A stretch of DNA of 27,806 nt from JBFKMV01 sp041629655 (GCA_041629655.1 JBFKMV010000050.1:1-27806), one strand, 5' to 3'; shown: positions 1 through 8,183, counted from the first letter of the stretch. Made by a program: numbers and translations. The notes: generated by a model not told the origin, from the letters alone.

Positions 1-234
1 CCGGACGAGTACAACGTCTACCGTGACGACGTGGCGAACCTGGCCGCGGGCAACTACGGCGCGTGCCGCAACGACCTCGACGGCGACCGCACGGACACGG
101 CGCTTGCCGATGCGGAGGTCCCGGCGCCCGGCGCCGCGTTCTCCTACCTGATCACCGCGGAGACGGCCGGCGCCGAGGGGACGCTGGGCGACGCGAGCTG
201 CACCGAGCGGAGCAACTTCACGCCCTGCCCGTGA
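1..234 (+). CDS. C-terminal end of a secreted fn3-like protein (5' partial)
   Basis: The reading frame is open from the first base and stops at 232-234, leaving 77 residues of a larger protein whose start lies outside the window. The visible part has the pattern of the last strands of a fibronectin-III-like domain: an EYNVYRD strand, a Cys-containing loop (NYGACRND), a SYLITAE strand, and a final Cys-rich turn ending PCP. The same EYxVYR/YxVxA pattern recurs in the fn3 domains of the large metalloprotease at 11666-16396, so this is probably the tail of another secreted multidomain enzyme. A GTG at 31 could be mistaken for a start, but the preceding codons (PDEYNVYRDD) already belong to the domain. 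Function of the missing N-terminal part cannot be told. It converges on the gene ending at 253. Confidence 0.8.
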   Translation, partial: PDEYNVYRDDVANLAAGNYGACRNDLDGDRTDTALADAEVPAPGAAFSYLITAETAGAEGTLGDASCTERSNFTPCP

Positions 235-263
235 GCGGTCCGACGCCCGGCTTCACGGGCAGG
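224..263. terminator. Inverted repeat spanning two convergent stop codons
   Basis: CCTGCCCGTGA at 224-234 is the exact reverse complement of TCACGGGCAGG at 253-263, with an 18-base loop between. Each arm is the end of a gene: both convergent genes finish with codons for Cys-Pro then TGA inside the stem. An 11-bp perfect GC-rich stem between convergent genes fits a bidirectional transcript-end structure, but there is no T-run after either arm, so intrinsic termination is not shown. Confidence 0.45.
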
Positions 264-1092
264 CCTCCGGCGATTCGAGGATCGTCTCGTCCCGGTTCCG
301 GTAGTCGGCGCCCCCCGAGGCGTACGAGCCGGCGCCTCCGCAGTTGACCGCGCGGACCAGGTAGAACGCCCACTCGAAGCTGTCGATCGTCCCGCGCAGC
401 TCGAGCGAGGTCCGGTCGTCGGCCAGGCAGCGCGTCTCGGCCGCGGCGAAGTCCCCGTCGGCTTCGCGCAGCATCAGCAGATCGCCCTCGACCACGTCGT
501 ACCCGGTCGCCTCCCTCGGCGCGCTCCAGCTCAGGACCACCTCGTCCTTCTCGCGGCGCACGGTGAGCACGGGCAACTCCTCCGGCGGGGCCGGCGCCGG
601 ATCGCAGCGCCAGGCCGTGACCACGCGGAAGGGACTCGGGCCGTCCGAGCGGAACGAGATCCAGCCGAGGTTCTCGCTCCAGGCGTGGCCGCGGAAGTCG
701 CCGGTGCCCGCGTCGATCTCGGGCGATCCCGCGAACGGTCCGAAGTCGATCCAGCCGGCGGTCTCGCTCCAGGCCTGCCCCGCGAGCACGCCCCGCCCGT
801 CGTTGCGCACGCCGTAGCCGACCGTGTCGCAGGAGCCGGTGTTCTTGCACGACAGGCTGACCCAGCCCAGGTTCTCGCCCCACATCCAGCCCGTCAGCTC
901 GAAGTCGTCGACCTGGACGCCCGGGCGCGTCGCGTCGTCGGGATCGCAGTTCAGCCAGCCGGCGTTCTCGCTCCAGGCGTAGCGCGAGCCGTTCTCGGCG
1001 GGATCGATGTTCTCGGCGCGGAGAACGGTGACCGAGACGAATGCGACGAGCAGCGGAGACAGCGCGATCGCTGCGGCGCCCCGCCGCCGCAT
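253..1092 (-). CDS. Secreted WSENxGW-repeat protein with C-terminal fn3-like domain
   Basis: No enzyme family is recognised. From an ATG at 1092 the protein has 279 residues, beginning with a signal peptide (MRRRGAAAIALSPLL..., cleavage probably near LRAEN). The first half contains four copies of an aromatic repeat: WSENAGWLN, WGENLGWVS, WSETAGWID and WSENLGWIS, spaced about 30-40 residues. A proline-rich linker (PAPAPPEELP) leads to a C-terminal fn3-like domain (VVLSWSAP...YDVVEGD...FYLVRAVNCGG). This repeat is known in uncharacterised secreted bacterial proteins; its role is not known to me. The start is uncertain: an ATG at 1155 would overlap the preceding gene by 25 bp and place 21 residues before the signal peptide, a TTG at 1119 is also possible, and none has a strong ribosome-binding site. 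It follows the beta-helix gene by 38 bp and is probably cotranscribed with it. Confidence 0.78.
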   Translation of the reverse strand: MRRRGAAAIALSPLLVAFVSVTVLRAENIDPAENGSRYAWSENAGWLNCDPDDATRPGVQVDDFELTGWMWGENLGWVSLSCKNTGSCDTVGYGVRNDGRGVLAGQAWSETAGWIDFGPFAGSPEIDAGTGDFRGHAWSENLGWISFRSDGPSPFRVVTAWRCDPAPAPPEELPVLTVRREKDEVVLSWSAPREATGYDVVEGDLLMLREADGDFAAAETRCLADDRTSLELRGTIDSFEWAFYLVRAVNCGGAGSYASGGADYRNRDETILESPEACP

Positions 1093-1130
1093 CCGGGCAC
1101 GAGCGGATGGGTGACTCAAGATCGTGCCCT

Positions 1131-2198
1131 TCAGAACTGCCGGATGTTGGCCCACGGGCTCGTCGCGGTGGCGGCCGGGCCGATCGGGCCGACGTCGTTG
1201 CCGGCCACGATGTCGTAGTCGGGCGCATTGCCGATGGCGTTGTTGCGCACGATGACGTTCCCGCTCGCATCCACGTCGATCCCGCGGTCGTTGAACACGA
1301 CCGTGTTGCCGTCGATGCGGTTACTGGACCCGAAGACGTAGATCCCGGCACCGCCCCCGGCGCCGGTGCCGTTGCCGGACGCGTTGTTCCCCTGGACGAG
1401 CGCCTCGCTCCAGACGTGGATGCCGTCCTCCCCGTTCTCGCGGGCCACATTGTTGAGAACGATGCTCCTGGTCTGCGCTCGCAGGCCATCCCCGAAGTTG
1501 CCGCTGAAGACGTTGCCCTCGATGTAGCTCCCCTGATCAGCGTACGCACCCGCACCGCCAGCGATCCCGTTACCCACCGCGATGGAGCCCCGGAGCACCG
1601 AGTTTCGCCCGAGGCTGAAGCCGGTGCCCCCGTTGTCGTTGGCGCTCGAACGAATCACCTCGGAGCGATCGCCGGTCACGATCCCGAACTGCCCTCCGCT
1701 GGCCGTGCAGCCCTCGATGCGGCTGTCGGCACCGGTCTCGATACCGTCGTAGTAGTTGTCCAGCGCCCTGACGTCGATCACCCGCGAGCCGTCGTTCAGC
1801 TTGATGCCGTCGCCGGTGTTCCAGTAGCGCACGGTCCCGTTCCTGACGGTCACGTTGACCACGCCCGGCGCGGCCTCGATGCCGGTCCCGCTGAACTGGC
1901 TGCCCTCCAGCGTGAAGCCCATCAGGTCGAGCGTCACTCCGCTGGCCTGGATCGTGATGCCGGCCGTCGCCCCCGTGACGTTCTCGGCCAGGTAGTACGA
2001 GCCCGGCTGGGTGATCGTCAGCGGCAGGTCCGCGGCGCGGATCGGCGTCCGCGGCTCGACCTGGTCCAGCGTCTTCATCGTCGGCGCGGGCGGGCCCGGC
2101 GGCTCGAGCTCGCCGGCCCGCGGCGCGGAGAGCGGCAGCGCGGTCAGGGCCGCGACGGCGAACAGCGCGGCGAGGGACGGGAGGACGTTACGTCGCAT
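1131..2198 (-). CDS. Secreted right-handed parallel beta-helix protein
   Basis: The 355-residue product has a signal peptide (MRRNVLPSLAALFAVAALTALPLSA) followed by a conserved-looking linker (MKTLDQVEPRTPI) and a strand region (LTITQPGSYYLAENVTG) common at the start of secreted pectate-lyase-like beta-helix proteins. The body is a series of about 22-residue coils rich in Gly, Asn, Asp and Val (for example GITIQASGVTLDLMGFTL, NVTVRNGTVRYWNTGDGIKL, SYIEGNVFSGNFGDGLRA), the signature of PbH1/NosD-like right-handed helices. No catalytic Asp cluster could be assigned, so it may be structural or adhesive rather than a lyase. The start at 2198 is set by AGGAG eight bases upstream; an in-frame ATG 24 bases earlier would only add residues before the signal peptide. 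It precedes the WSENxGW-repeat gene in the same direction. Confidence 0.85.
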   Translation of the reverse strand: MRRNVLPSLAALFAVAALTALPLSAPRAGELEPPGPPAPTMKTLDQVEPRTPIRAADLPLTITQPGSYYLAENVTGATAGITIQASGVTLDLMGFTLEGSQFSGTGIEAAPGVVNVTVRNGTVRYWNTGDGIKLNDGSRVIDVRALDNYYDGIETGADSRIEGCTASGGQFGIVTGDRSEVIRSSANDNGGTGFSLGRNSVLRGSIAVGNGIAGGAGAYADQGSYIEGNVFSGNFGDGLRAQTRSIVLNNVARENGEDGIHVWSEALVQGNNASGNGTGAGGGAGIYVFGSSNRIDGNTVVFNDRGIDVDASGNVIVRNNAIGNAPDYDIVAGNDVGPIGPAATATSPWANIRQF

Positions 2199-2212
2199 GG
2201 TCGTCTCCTGGT

Positions 2213-2228
2213 CCCCGGGCAACCGGGG
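2213..2228 (-). other. Leader stem-loop just upstream of the beta-helix gene RBS
   Basis: CCCCGG (2213-2218), four-base loop, CCGGGG (2223-2228) form a perfect 6-bp GC stem in the 161-bp gap before the beta-helix gene. In the transcript it ends only a few bases before the AGGAG ribosome-binding site. It could insulate or modulate translation, or be chance in GC-rich DNA. No clear promoter was found in the rest of the gap. Confidence 0.3.
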
Positions 2229-2359
2229 CTGGCATCTGCGGTTCGGGTCGTTTCGGAGTTACGCGACGGCGCGGCGGGCGCAACCCGGCGCTGTTGCGAA
2301 TTGTCGAGTGGCGCGGTCCGGTTTTGGGTTTTCTCGATCGTCGGGGATCCGATTCCCGC

Positions 2360-5300
2360 TCACCCCGCGGCCACGTCCCCGCTCTCCGACCCCAGCACCG
2401 CACGCACCCGCCGCGCCAGCGCCTCGCGCACGTCGAGGCTCAGGCTGAACAGCGCCGGGACGAGGAAGATCGTGAACACCGTCGAGACGATCAGACCGCC
2501 GACGACCACGCTGCCCAGGCCGCGGTAGAGCTCGGAGCCCGCGCCGGGGAACAGGATCAGCGGCAGCATGCCGAACACCGAGGTGCTGACGCTCATGAAG
2601 ATCGGGCGGATGCGGTTGCGTACGGCCTCGCGGATCGCCTCACGCGGCTCCAGCCCCTCGTCGCGCAGGTGGTTCAGCGACTGGTGCACGATCAGGATCG
2701 CGTTGTTGACCACCGTGCCGACCAGGATGATGAAGCCGAGCATCGTCAGCACGTCGAGCGGCTGGAACGTGAAGACGTTCATCAGCGCCAGGCCCAAGAA
2801 CCCGCCCAGCGCGGCCAGCGGCACGCTGAACATGATCACGAACGGGTAGAGGAAGCTCTCGAACAGCGCCGCCATCAGCAGGTACGTGATCACCAGCGCC
2901 AGCAGGAAGTTCCAGAACACCGCACGGCCGGTCGCGGTCAGCTTGTCGGCGGTGCCGCTGAGGTGCGCGCGGTACAGGCCGGCGAGCTGGCCCTCGTCGC
3001 GCAGCGGGGCGAGGATCCCGCTCTCGATCCGCTCCATCGCGGTCTCGAGCGGCATCTGCTCGCTGGGCGTGATCCGGATCGTCACGGTGCGCTCGCGCTC
3101 GACGTGGTTGATCTGGGCCGGCCCCGTGACCTCCGAGATCTCGGCCACGGAGCCGAGCGTCACCACGCGGCCGTCGGGCGTGGCGATCGGCATCTCATCC
3201 AGCAGGTGCGTCCGCCGCGTGTAGGCCTCGTCGGCCTTGAGCACCAGGTCGATCTCCTTGCCCTCGAACTGGTAGTCGCTGGCCTTGGCGCCGTCGACCA
3301 GCGCGCTGACCGCGAAGCCCAGTTCGCGGTTGGACAGGCCCAGCTCGGCGGCGCGGCGCCGGTGGGTCCGCACCTGCACCTCGGGGTTCCCCAGCTCGAG
3401 GCTCGGGATCGGCCGCGCCTGGGAGCCCGGCACCGCGTCCCCGGTCCTGAGGAACACCTCGAGCCCGATCGCCAGCAGCCGGTCCAGCTCGGGACCGTTC
3501 AGCTCGACGTCGATCGTGCGCCCCTCGTCGAGCCCGCGCTCGAACAGGCTGCGCTGGTTGATCACGAAGATCCCGCCGGGGATCCGTCGCGCCGCCGTGC
3601 GGAACGGCTCCAGCAGCTCGCGCACCCGTTCCTCGTCGTTGGCCCGCGCGCCCATGAAGGCCAGGCTGTTCAGCGCCACGTAGAAGTAGTTGCGCAGGCC
3701 GCCGCCGGGCATCCGCAGCGCCTCGGGCGATCCCGCCTCGGCCTCCCACAGCGGCTGGAGCTCCTCGGCCCACACCTCCTGGGCCGCCGAGACCTCGTCC
3801 AGGCTGTAGCCCGGCGGCGGCAGGAACAGGCCGAACACGAAGTTCTGGTTCCCCGTCGGCAGGTACTCGGTCTTGGGCAGCAGCAGCCAGCTCAGGCCCA
3901 CGGCCGCCACCGTCAGCGCCACCACGACCGCCAGCCGCCGCAGGGTCGAGCCGGTGATCCAGTACACGGTATCGCTGACGCGGCGGGTGAACGCGCTGGC
4001 GATGCCGACGCCGCCCCACAGGTCGCGCGCCCCGCTCTGCTGCTGCCGGAGCCCGCGCAGCGAGAGGATCTTCCCGGACATGCTGGGAATCACGGTGATC
4101 GAGACCACCAGGCTCAGCCCCACCGCGCAGCTGATCGCGATCGCGATGTCCCCGAACAGCTGTCCCGCCTCGCCGGCGATGAACACCACCGGGACGAACA
4201 CCGCGATCGTGGTCAACGTGCTGGCCAGCACCGCCCCCCAGACCTCGCGCGCTCCGTCGTGCGCGGCGGCCAGACGCGATTTCCCCATCTGGCGGTGGCG
4301 GTAGATGTTCTCCAGCACGACGATCGAGTTGTCGACGACCATGCCCACGGCGAAGGCCATCCCGGCCAGGCTGATCACGTTCAGCGTGCGGCCGAACAGC
4401 GCCATCATCAAGAACGCGCCGATGATGCTGATCGGGATCGCCACCGCGATCACCAGCGTGCTGGTGCCGCTGCGCAGGTACAACAGCAGCACCATGATCG
4501 CCAGCAATCCGCCGACCATGACGTTCTGGCGCACCAGCGAGATCGCGCTCTCGATGTAGTCCGTCTCGTCGTAGACCTGGACCATCTCCAGCCCGCGCTC
4601 GCGGAGCCGCTGGGCGTTCAACGCCACGACCGTTTCACGGATGCCGTCCATCACCTCGAGCAGGTTCGAGCCCGGCTCCTTCTGCGCGTTGATCGCCAGG
4701 ATCTGCCGGCCGGTCTGGAACACCCGCGCGCGATCCTTGCGGTAGTCCAGCCGCGCCCGGGCCACGTCGCGCAGGTACACCGGAACGCCATCGCGCACCG
4801 CGACGACGATGCTCTCGACGTCCTCGGGCGAGCCGTACTCGCCGACGGTCCGCACCACGTAGCGGCGCTTGCCCTCGTCGAAGTCGCCGCCGCTCCAGTT
4901 GCGGTTCTCGCGGTCCAGCGCCGCCGCCAGCTCGTTCAACGTGATCTTGCGCGCGGCCAGCTCGGCCGGGTTGACCAGCACCTGCAGCTCGCGCTCGCGG
5001 CCGCCGTAGATGTTCGAGGCCGACACACCCGGAACGCGCTCGATCTCCGGCTTGATGAAGTCGTCGGCGAAGTCGAGCAGCGTCGACATGTCGCCCTGGA
5101 AGCCGTCGACCTTGCGCGGCTGGAGGATGAACCAGGCGATGCCGCCGCTCTGGCTGCTGGCGCTGCGGATCACCGGCTTGTCGGCGTCGGCGGGATACGA
5201 CGGCACCTGCTCGAGCCGGTTGCCGACCCGGATCAGCGCGGTGTCGACGTCGGTGCCGACCTGGAACCGCAGCAGGATCTCGCCCTGGCTGTCCTGGCTC

Positions 5301-5548
5301 TGGCTCTCCATCCGCACCAGGCCCTCGAGCGACTTGAGCTGCTCCTCCTGCTCGTCCACGATCTCGCGCTCGATCTCGAGCGGGCTGGCCCCCGGCCAGC
5401 GCGTGGTGATCGTGATCTCGGGCTCCTCGACCGCGGGCGTGAGCTGGACCGGAATGCGGACCAACGCGATCACGCCGAACATCACCAGCAGGATCACGCC
5501 CACGGTGGTCGTGACCGGGCTCCGGATCGCCTGTTCGGTGATCTTCAC
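2360..5548 (-). CDS. RND-family efflux permease
   Basis: This 1062-residue inner-membrane transporter belongs to the AcrB/ACR_tran family and matches its usual length. It shows the N-terminal cytoplasmic start and TM1 (MKITEQAIRSPVTTTVGVIL), the porter-domain pattern WPGASPLEIE, TM4 with GMVVDNSIVVLENIYRHRQ, and TM10 with GTVVNNAILIV followed by NRIRPIFMS. It would export hydrophobic compounds or metals by proton antiport, trimerising and coupling to the adaptor encoded just upstream. At the AcrB D407/D408 positions it has D406 and N407, and at the K940 position N948, so only one of the three classical relay residues remains; I recall similar VDNS/VNNA motifs in RND relatives outside the AcrB group. 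The start is GTG, overlapping the adaptor stop by four bases. No TolC-like outer-membrane factor lies next to it. Substrate cannot be told. Confidence 0.95.
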   Translation of the reverse strand: MKITEQAIRSPVTTTVGVILLVMFGVIALVRIPVQLTPAVEEPEITITTRWPGASPLEIEREIVDEQEEQLKSLEGLVRMESQSQDSQGEILLRFQVGTDVDTALIRVGNRLEQVPSYPADADKPVIRSASSQSGGIAWFILQPRKVDGFQGDMSTLLDFADDFIKPEIERVPGVSASNIYGGRERELQVLVNPAELAARKITLNELAAALDRENRNWSGGDFDEGKRRYVVRTVGEYGSPEDVESIVVAVRDGVPVYLRDVARARLDYRKDRARVFQTGRQILAINAQKEPGSNLLEVMDGIRETVVALNAQRLRERGLEMVQVYDETDYIESAISLVRQNVMVGGLLAIMVLLLYLRSGTSTLVIAVAIPISIIGAFLMMALFGRTLNVISLAGMAFAVGMVVDNSIVVLENIYRHRQMGKSRLAAAHDGAREVWGAVLASTLTTIAVFVPVVFIAGEAGQLFGDIAIAISCAVGLSLVVSITVIPSMSGKILSLRGLRQQQSGARDLWGGVGIASAFTRRVSDTVYWITGSTLRRLAVVVALTVAAVGLSWLLLPKTEYLPTGNQNFVFGLFLPPPGYSLDEVSAAQEVWAEELQPLWEAEAGSPEALRMPGGGLRNYFYVALNSLAFMGARANDEERVRELLEPFRTAARRIPGGIFVINQRSLFERGLDEGRTIDVELNGPELDRLLAIGLEVFLRTGDAVPGSQARPIPSLELGNPEVQVRTHRRRAAELGLSNRELGFAVSALVDGAKASDYQFEGKEIDLVLKADEAYTRRTHLLDEMPIATPDGRVVTLGSVAEISEVTGPAQINHVERERTVTIRITPSEQMPLETAMERIESGILAPLRDEGQLAGLYRAHLSGTADKLTATGRAVFWNFLLALVITYLLMAALFESFLYPFVIMFSVPLAALGGFLGLALMNVFTFQPLDVLTMLGFIILVGTVVNNAILIVHQSLNHLRDEGLEPREAIREAVRNRIRPIFMSVSTSVFGMLPLILFPGAGSELYRGLGSVVVGGLIVSTVFTIFLVPALFSLSLDVREALARRVRAVLGSESGDVAAG

Positions 5549-6639
5549 GGGAGCTCGTATTCCAGCGGCCGGCCCGCGACCGCCTGGCCCGGCTGGAGCC
5601 GCTCGTTGCCGCGCGTCACCACGCGCTCGCCGCTCTTCAGCGGGCCCTCGACGACGACCCAGGCGCCCACGCCGCGACCGACGGTCACGTCGACGGAAGC
5701 GATCGTGTCGTCACCCTTGATCTTGTAGACGAACTGGCGCTCGCCCTGGCGGACGATCGCGTCCTTCGGGACCAGCAGCGCCTCGTCCTTCCGGCCCAGC
5801 GGCAGGTCGACGCGGGCCAGCATGCCGACGCCGATCCGCAGCTCACGGTTCGGGACGCGGACCTTGATCGGGAACGTCCGCGCTTCCGCGGCGGCGCGGG
5901 GCACGATCGTGGTCACCCGCCCCTCGACGGTCAGGCCGGGCAGCGACTCGAAGCTGACCGAGGCGGTGGCGCCCGCGCGCAGGCCGGAGAAGTAGGTCTC
6001 GGGGACGTCCACGCGCACCTCGAGCCAATCGAGCGCCGCCACGTCCATCACCGCGTCGCCCACACCGACCCACTGGCCGACCTCGGTGCGTTCGAGCACC
6101 ACGACGCCGCGGAACGGCGCACGGATCGTGCACCGCGCGAGATCGACCCGGATCCGCTCGATCTCGGCGTCGAGCGCATCCACGCGCCCCTGCCAGGCCG
6201 TCTGGTCCGAGAAGGCGTCGTCGAAGTCGCGACGCGAGATCACGCCCGAATCGAACAGCTCGCGCGCGCGCTCCAGGTTGCGCTGGGCGAGGTCCAGCCG
6301 CGCCGCGGCCTCCTTGAGCTGGCCCTGCGCGGCGCGCAGCCGCAGCTCCAGGTTGGTCGTGCGCAACCGCACCAGCGGTGCGCCCGCGGCGACGGCCTCG
6401 CCTTCCTGCGCCGCCAGCTGCTCGACGACGCCGTCGACCTCGCTGGCGACCCGGCTGGCGCTGGTGGACTCGACCGTCCCCGGAAGCGTCACCGACCGCG
6501 CCACCGACCGTGCCTGGACCTCGGTGAACCGTACCGGGCTGGGCTGCTCGCCCTGCGCGAGCACCGGGACCGGGCCGGCCAGCGCCGCGACGAGCAGCGC
6601 CACCGCGCTTCTCGCTCCCCGCCGGGTATCATCGTCCAT
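5545..6639 (-). CDS. RND efflux periplasmic adaptor (HlyD/MFP family)
   Basis: The 364-residue protein is the membrane-fusion partner of the RND permease. After a signal-like N-terminus (hydrophobic VALLVAALAGPVPVLAQ) it has the standard order: membrane-proximal beta strands (VTLPGTVEST), lipoyl-like half (VDGVVEQLAAQEGEAVAAGAPLVRL), a coiled-coil hairpin of about 75 residues (roughly 100-175, with NLERARELFDSGVISRRDFDDA), the second lipoyl half (CTIRAPFRGVVVLERTEVGQWV), a beta-barrel domain (LEVRVDVPE...) and a final strand region ending LQPGQAVAGRPLEYELP. There is no lipobox Cys, so it is probably anchored by its N-terminus or soluble in the periplasm. ATG at 6639 is preceded by AGGGA about nine bases upstream. 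It is first in the two-gene operon and diverges from the glycosyltransferase. Confidence 0.93.
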   Translation of the reverse strand: MDDDTRRGARSAVALLVAALAGPVPVLAQGEQPSPVRFTEVQARSVARSVTLPGTVESTSASRVASEVDGVVEQLAAQEGEAVAAGAPLVRLRTTNLELRLRAAQGQLKEAAARLDLAQRNLERARELFDSGVISRRDFDDAFSDQTAWQGRVDALDAEIERIRVDLARCTIRAPFRGVVVLERTEVGQWVGVGDAVMDVAALDWLEVRVDVPETYFSGLRAGATASVSFESLPGLTVEGRVTTIVPRAAAEARTFPIKVRVPNRELRIGVGMLARVDLPLGRKDEALLVPKDAIVRQGERQFVYKIKGDDTIASVDVTVGRGVGAWVVVEGPLKSGERVVTRGNERLQPGQAVAGRPLEYELP

Positions 6640-6724
6640 CGATATGTTCCCTGCGCCGCGCCACGACGCCCGTGCCGAATCTCGGGCCAGTCTATCGCTG
6701 TCCCGGTCCCACGGCGAGCCCGTT

Positions 6725-7777
6725 GTGACCCGATCGAGTCCCGGAGCCGGGAATGCCGGCCCGGCCCTGGAAAGGCGGCCCCGGCTGTCGATCCTGCTGC
6801 CGGCCTACAACGCCGGGGCGACGCTCGCGGCGTGCCTGCGCAGCATCACGCGGCAGACCGAGACGCGCTGGGAGTGCCTCGTCGTCGACGACGGGTCGAG
6901 CGACGCCACGGCCTCGATCGCCCGGTCGTTCGCGCGCCGCGACCCGCGCTTCCGTCTGCTCGGCGGCGAGCACCGGGGCCTGGTGGAGGCCCTCAACCGC
7001 GGGCTGGCCGCGTGCCGCGGCGACTTCGTGGCCCGCATGGACGCCGACGACCTGATGCACCGGCGCCGGCTGTCCCGCCAGCTCGGCGTGCTGGAGGACG
7101 ACCCGGGGCTGGTCGCGGTCGGCTGCCGCGTGCGCCTGTTTCCGCGTCGCGGCCTCGGCGACGGGATGCGTCGCTACGAGCGCTGGCTCGACGCGATCCG
7201 GACCGAACGGGACGTCCGGCGCGAGGCGTTCGTCGAGTGCCCGGTGGCGCATCCGGCGCTGACGATCCGGCGCGACGCGCTGACCGCGTTCGGTTACCGC
7301 GACCGGGGCTGGCCCGAGGACTACGACCTGGTGCTGCGGTTGCTGGCGGCGGGGCGACGGATCGGTGTGGTGCCCGAGCGGCTCGTCTCGTGGCGCAGCG
7401 AGCCGGGCAGCCTCTCCCGCTCGTCGGCGGCGTACCGCATCGAGCGCTTCACGGCCTGCAAGGCCGCCTTCCTGGCGAGCGCTTTTCTCGCCGGCGACCC
7501 GCGCTACATCCTGTGGGGTTACGGCTCGACGGGCCGCGGGCTGCGACGGGCGCTGGCCGAGCACGGACGGCGGCCGGCCTTCATCATCGAGCTGCACCCG
7601 GGTCGCCTGGGCAACCGGATCCACGGCGCGGAGGTCGTCGCGCCGGAGCGCCTGGCGGAGCTGCCGCGGCTGCCGCTGGTCGCCTCGGTCGCGCGCGAGC
7701 GGGCGCGACGACAGATCCGGGACCGACTGGCCGCGCTGGGCTTCCTCGAAGAGCGGGATTTCGTCTGCGCCGCGTGA
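6725..7777 (+). CDS. Family 2 glycosyltransferase with C-terminal Rossmann-like tail
   Basis: About 350 residues from GTG at 6725. The first 220 residues are a GT-A fold transferase: LSILLPAYNAG nucleotide-binding strand, CLVVDDGSSDAT, the metal-binding MDADD motif, and a WPEDYDL motif placed as the usual catalytic-base (ED) region. It would transfer a sugar from a nucleotide donor to a glycan or lipid acceptor at the cytoplasmic face. The last 110 residues form a second module starting RYILWGYGSTGRGLRRAL, a glycine-rich P-loop-like turn as in NAD/nucleotide-binding Rossmann folds, then FIIELHPGRLGNRIHGAEVV and an ending ERDFVCAA. The start is uncertain: an in-frame ATG at 6644 would add 27 residues of Arg/Ser-rich sequence. 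There is no strong RBS at either. Acceptor and donor are unknown; no other cell-wall glycan genes are adjacent. Confidence 0.88.
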   Translation: MTRSSPGAGNAGPALERRPRLSILLPAYNAGATLAACLRSITRQTETRWECLVVDDGSSDATASIARSFARRDPRFRLLGGEHRGLVEALNRGLAACRGDFVARMDADDLMHRRRLSRQLGVLEDDPGLVAVGCRVRLFPRRGLGDGMRRYERWLDAIRTERDVRREAFVECPVAHPALTIRRDALTAFGYRDRGWPEDYDLVLRLLAAGRRIGVVPERLVSWRSEPGSLSRSSAAYRIERFTACKAAFLASAFLAGDPRYILWGYGSTGRGLRRALAEHGRRPAFIIELHPGRLGNRIHGAEVVAPERLAELPRLPLVASVARERARRQIRDRLAALGFLEERDFVCAA

Positions 7778-7786
7778 CCGGGCGCT

Positions 7787-8179
7787 TCAGCGTCGCGGGG
7801 CCCAGCGGTAGAGCGCCAGGTCGAGCGTGCCGTTGTCGCGGAACTCGACGCCCTCGCTCTCCAGCATCGCGCGCTGCAGGCCCCCGGGCGTGTCGGGCAG
7901 CCGGTCGGTCGAGCAACCGCCCGAGGCGTTGACCACGCGCTGCCACGGCACGTCGTCGGGACAGCCGTGCATCGCCCAGCCCACGGCGCGCGGCGAGATC
8001 CGGTTCTCGAGCAGCGTGGCGATCTGCCCGTAGGTCATCACGCGGCCCTTGGGGATCCTCCGCACCAGCCGATACACCGCCTGGTAGACCGGGGCGCGCC
8101 GTCCCTGCACCTCGCCGTGGACCCGCTCGCCGAGCGCGCGGTCGCGCAGGATGCGGCGCGTGCGGCCCCGCTCCGTCAT
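7787..8179 (-). CDS. atl: Alkyltransferase-like (ATL) DNA-binding protein, MGMT family
   Basis: The 130-residue product matches the C-terminal DNA-binding domain of O6-alkylguanine-DNA alkyltransferase. It shows the base-flipping Tyr in MTYGQIA (Y50), the Arg-finger region SPRAVGWAM (R64) and the active-site loop VPWQRVVNASGG. Where true MGMT proteins have PCHR(V/I), this has PWQRV, so the alkyl-acceptor Cys is Trp79. ATL proteins of this type (Escherichia coli YbaZ is the known case) bind O6-alkylguanine without repairing it and flag it for nucleotide excision repair. About 26 extra residues rich in Arg precede the domain. The start lies five bases after the yqeY stop with little RBS, suggesting translational coupling. 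It converges on the glycosyltransferase with only nine bases between stops. Confidence 0.9.
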   Translation of the reverse strand: MTERGRTRRILRDRALGERVHGEVQGRRAPVYQAVYRLVRRIPKGRVMTYGQIATLLENRISPRAVGWAMHGCPDDVPWQRVVNASGGCSTDRLPDTPGGLQRAMLESEGVEFRDNGTLDLALYRWAPRR

Positions 8180-8183
8180 CGGT

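Noticed and set aside
2294..5728. Very long plus-strand open frame (about 1144 codons) opposite the RND genes
   Set aside because: Its translation is mostly His, Gln, Arg, Asp and Ala with no domain; it mirrors the codon structure of the true RND genes on the other strand, as expected in GC-rich DNA.
6086..6724. Upstream extension of the glycosyltransferase frame by about 200 codons
   Set aside because: It runs antisense through the adaptor gene and is Ser/Arg-rich without domain content; the conserved domain begins just after 6725.
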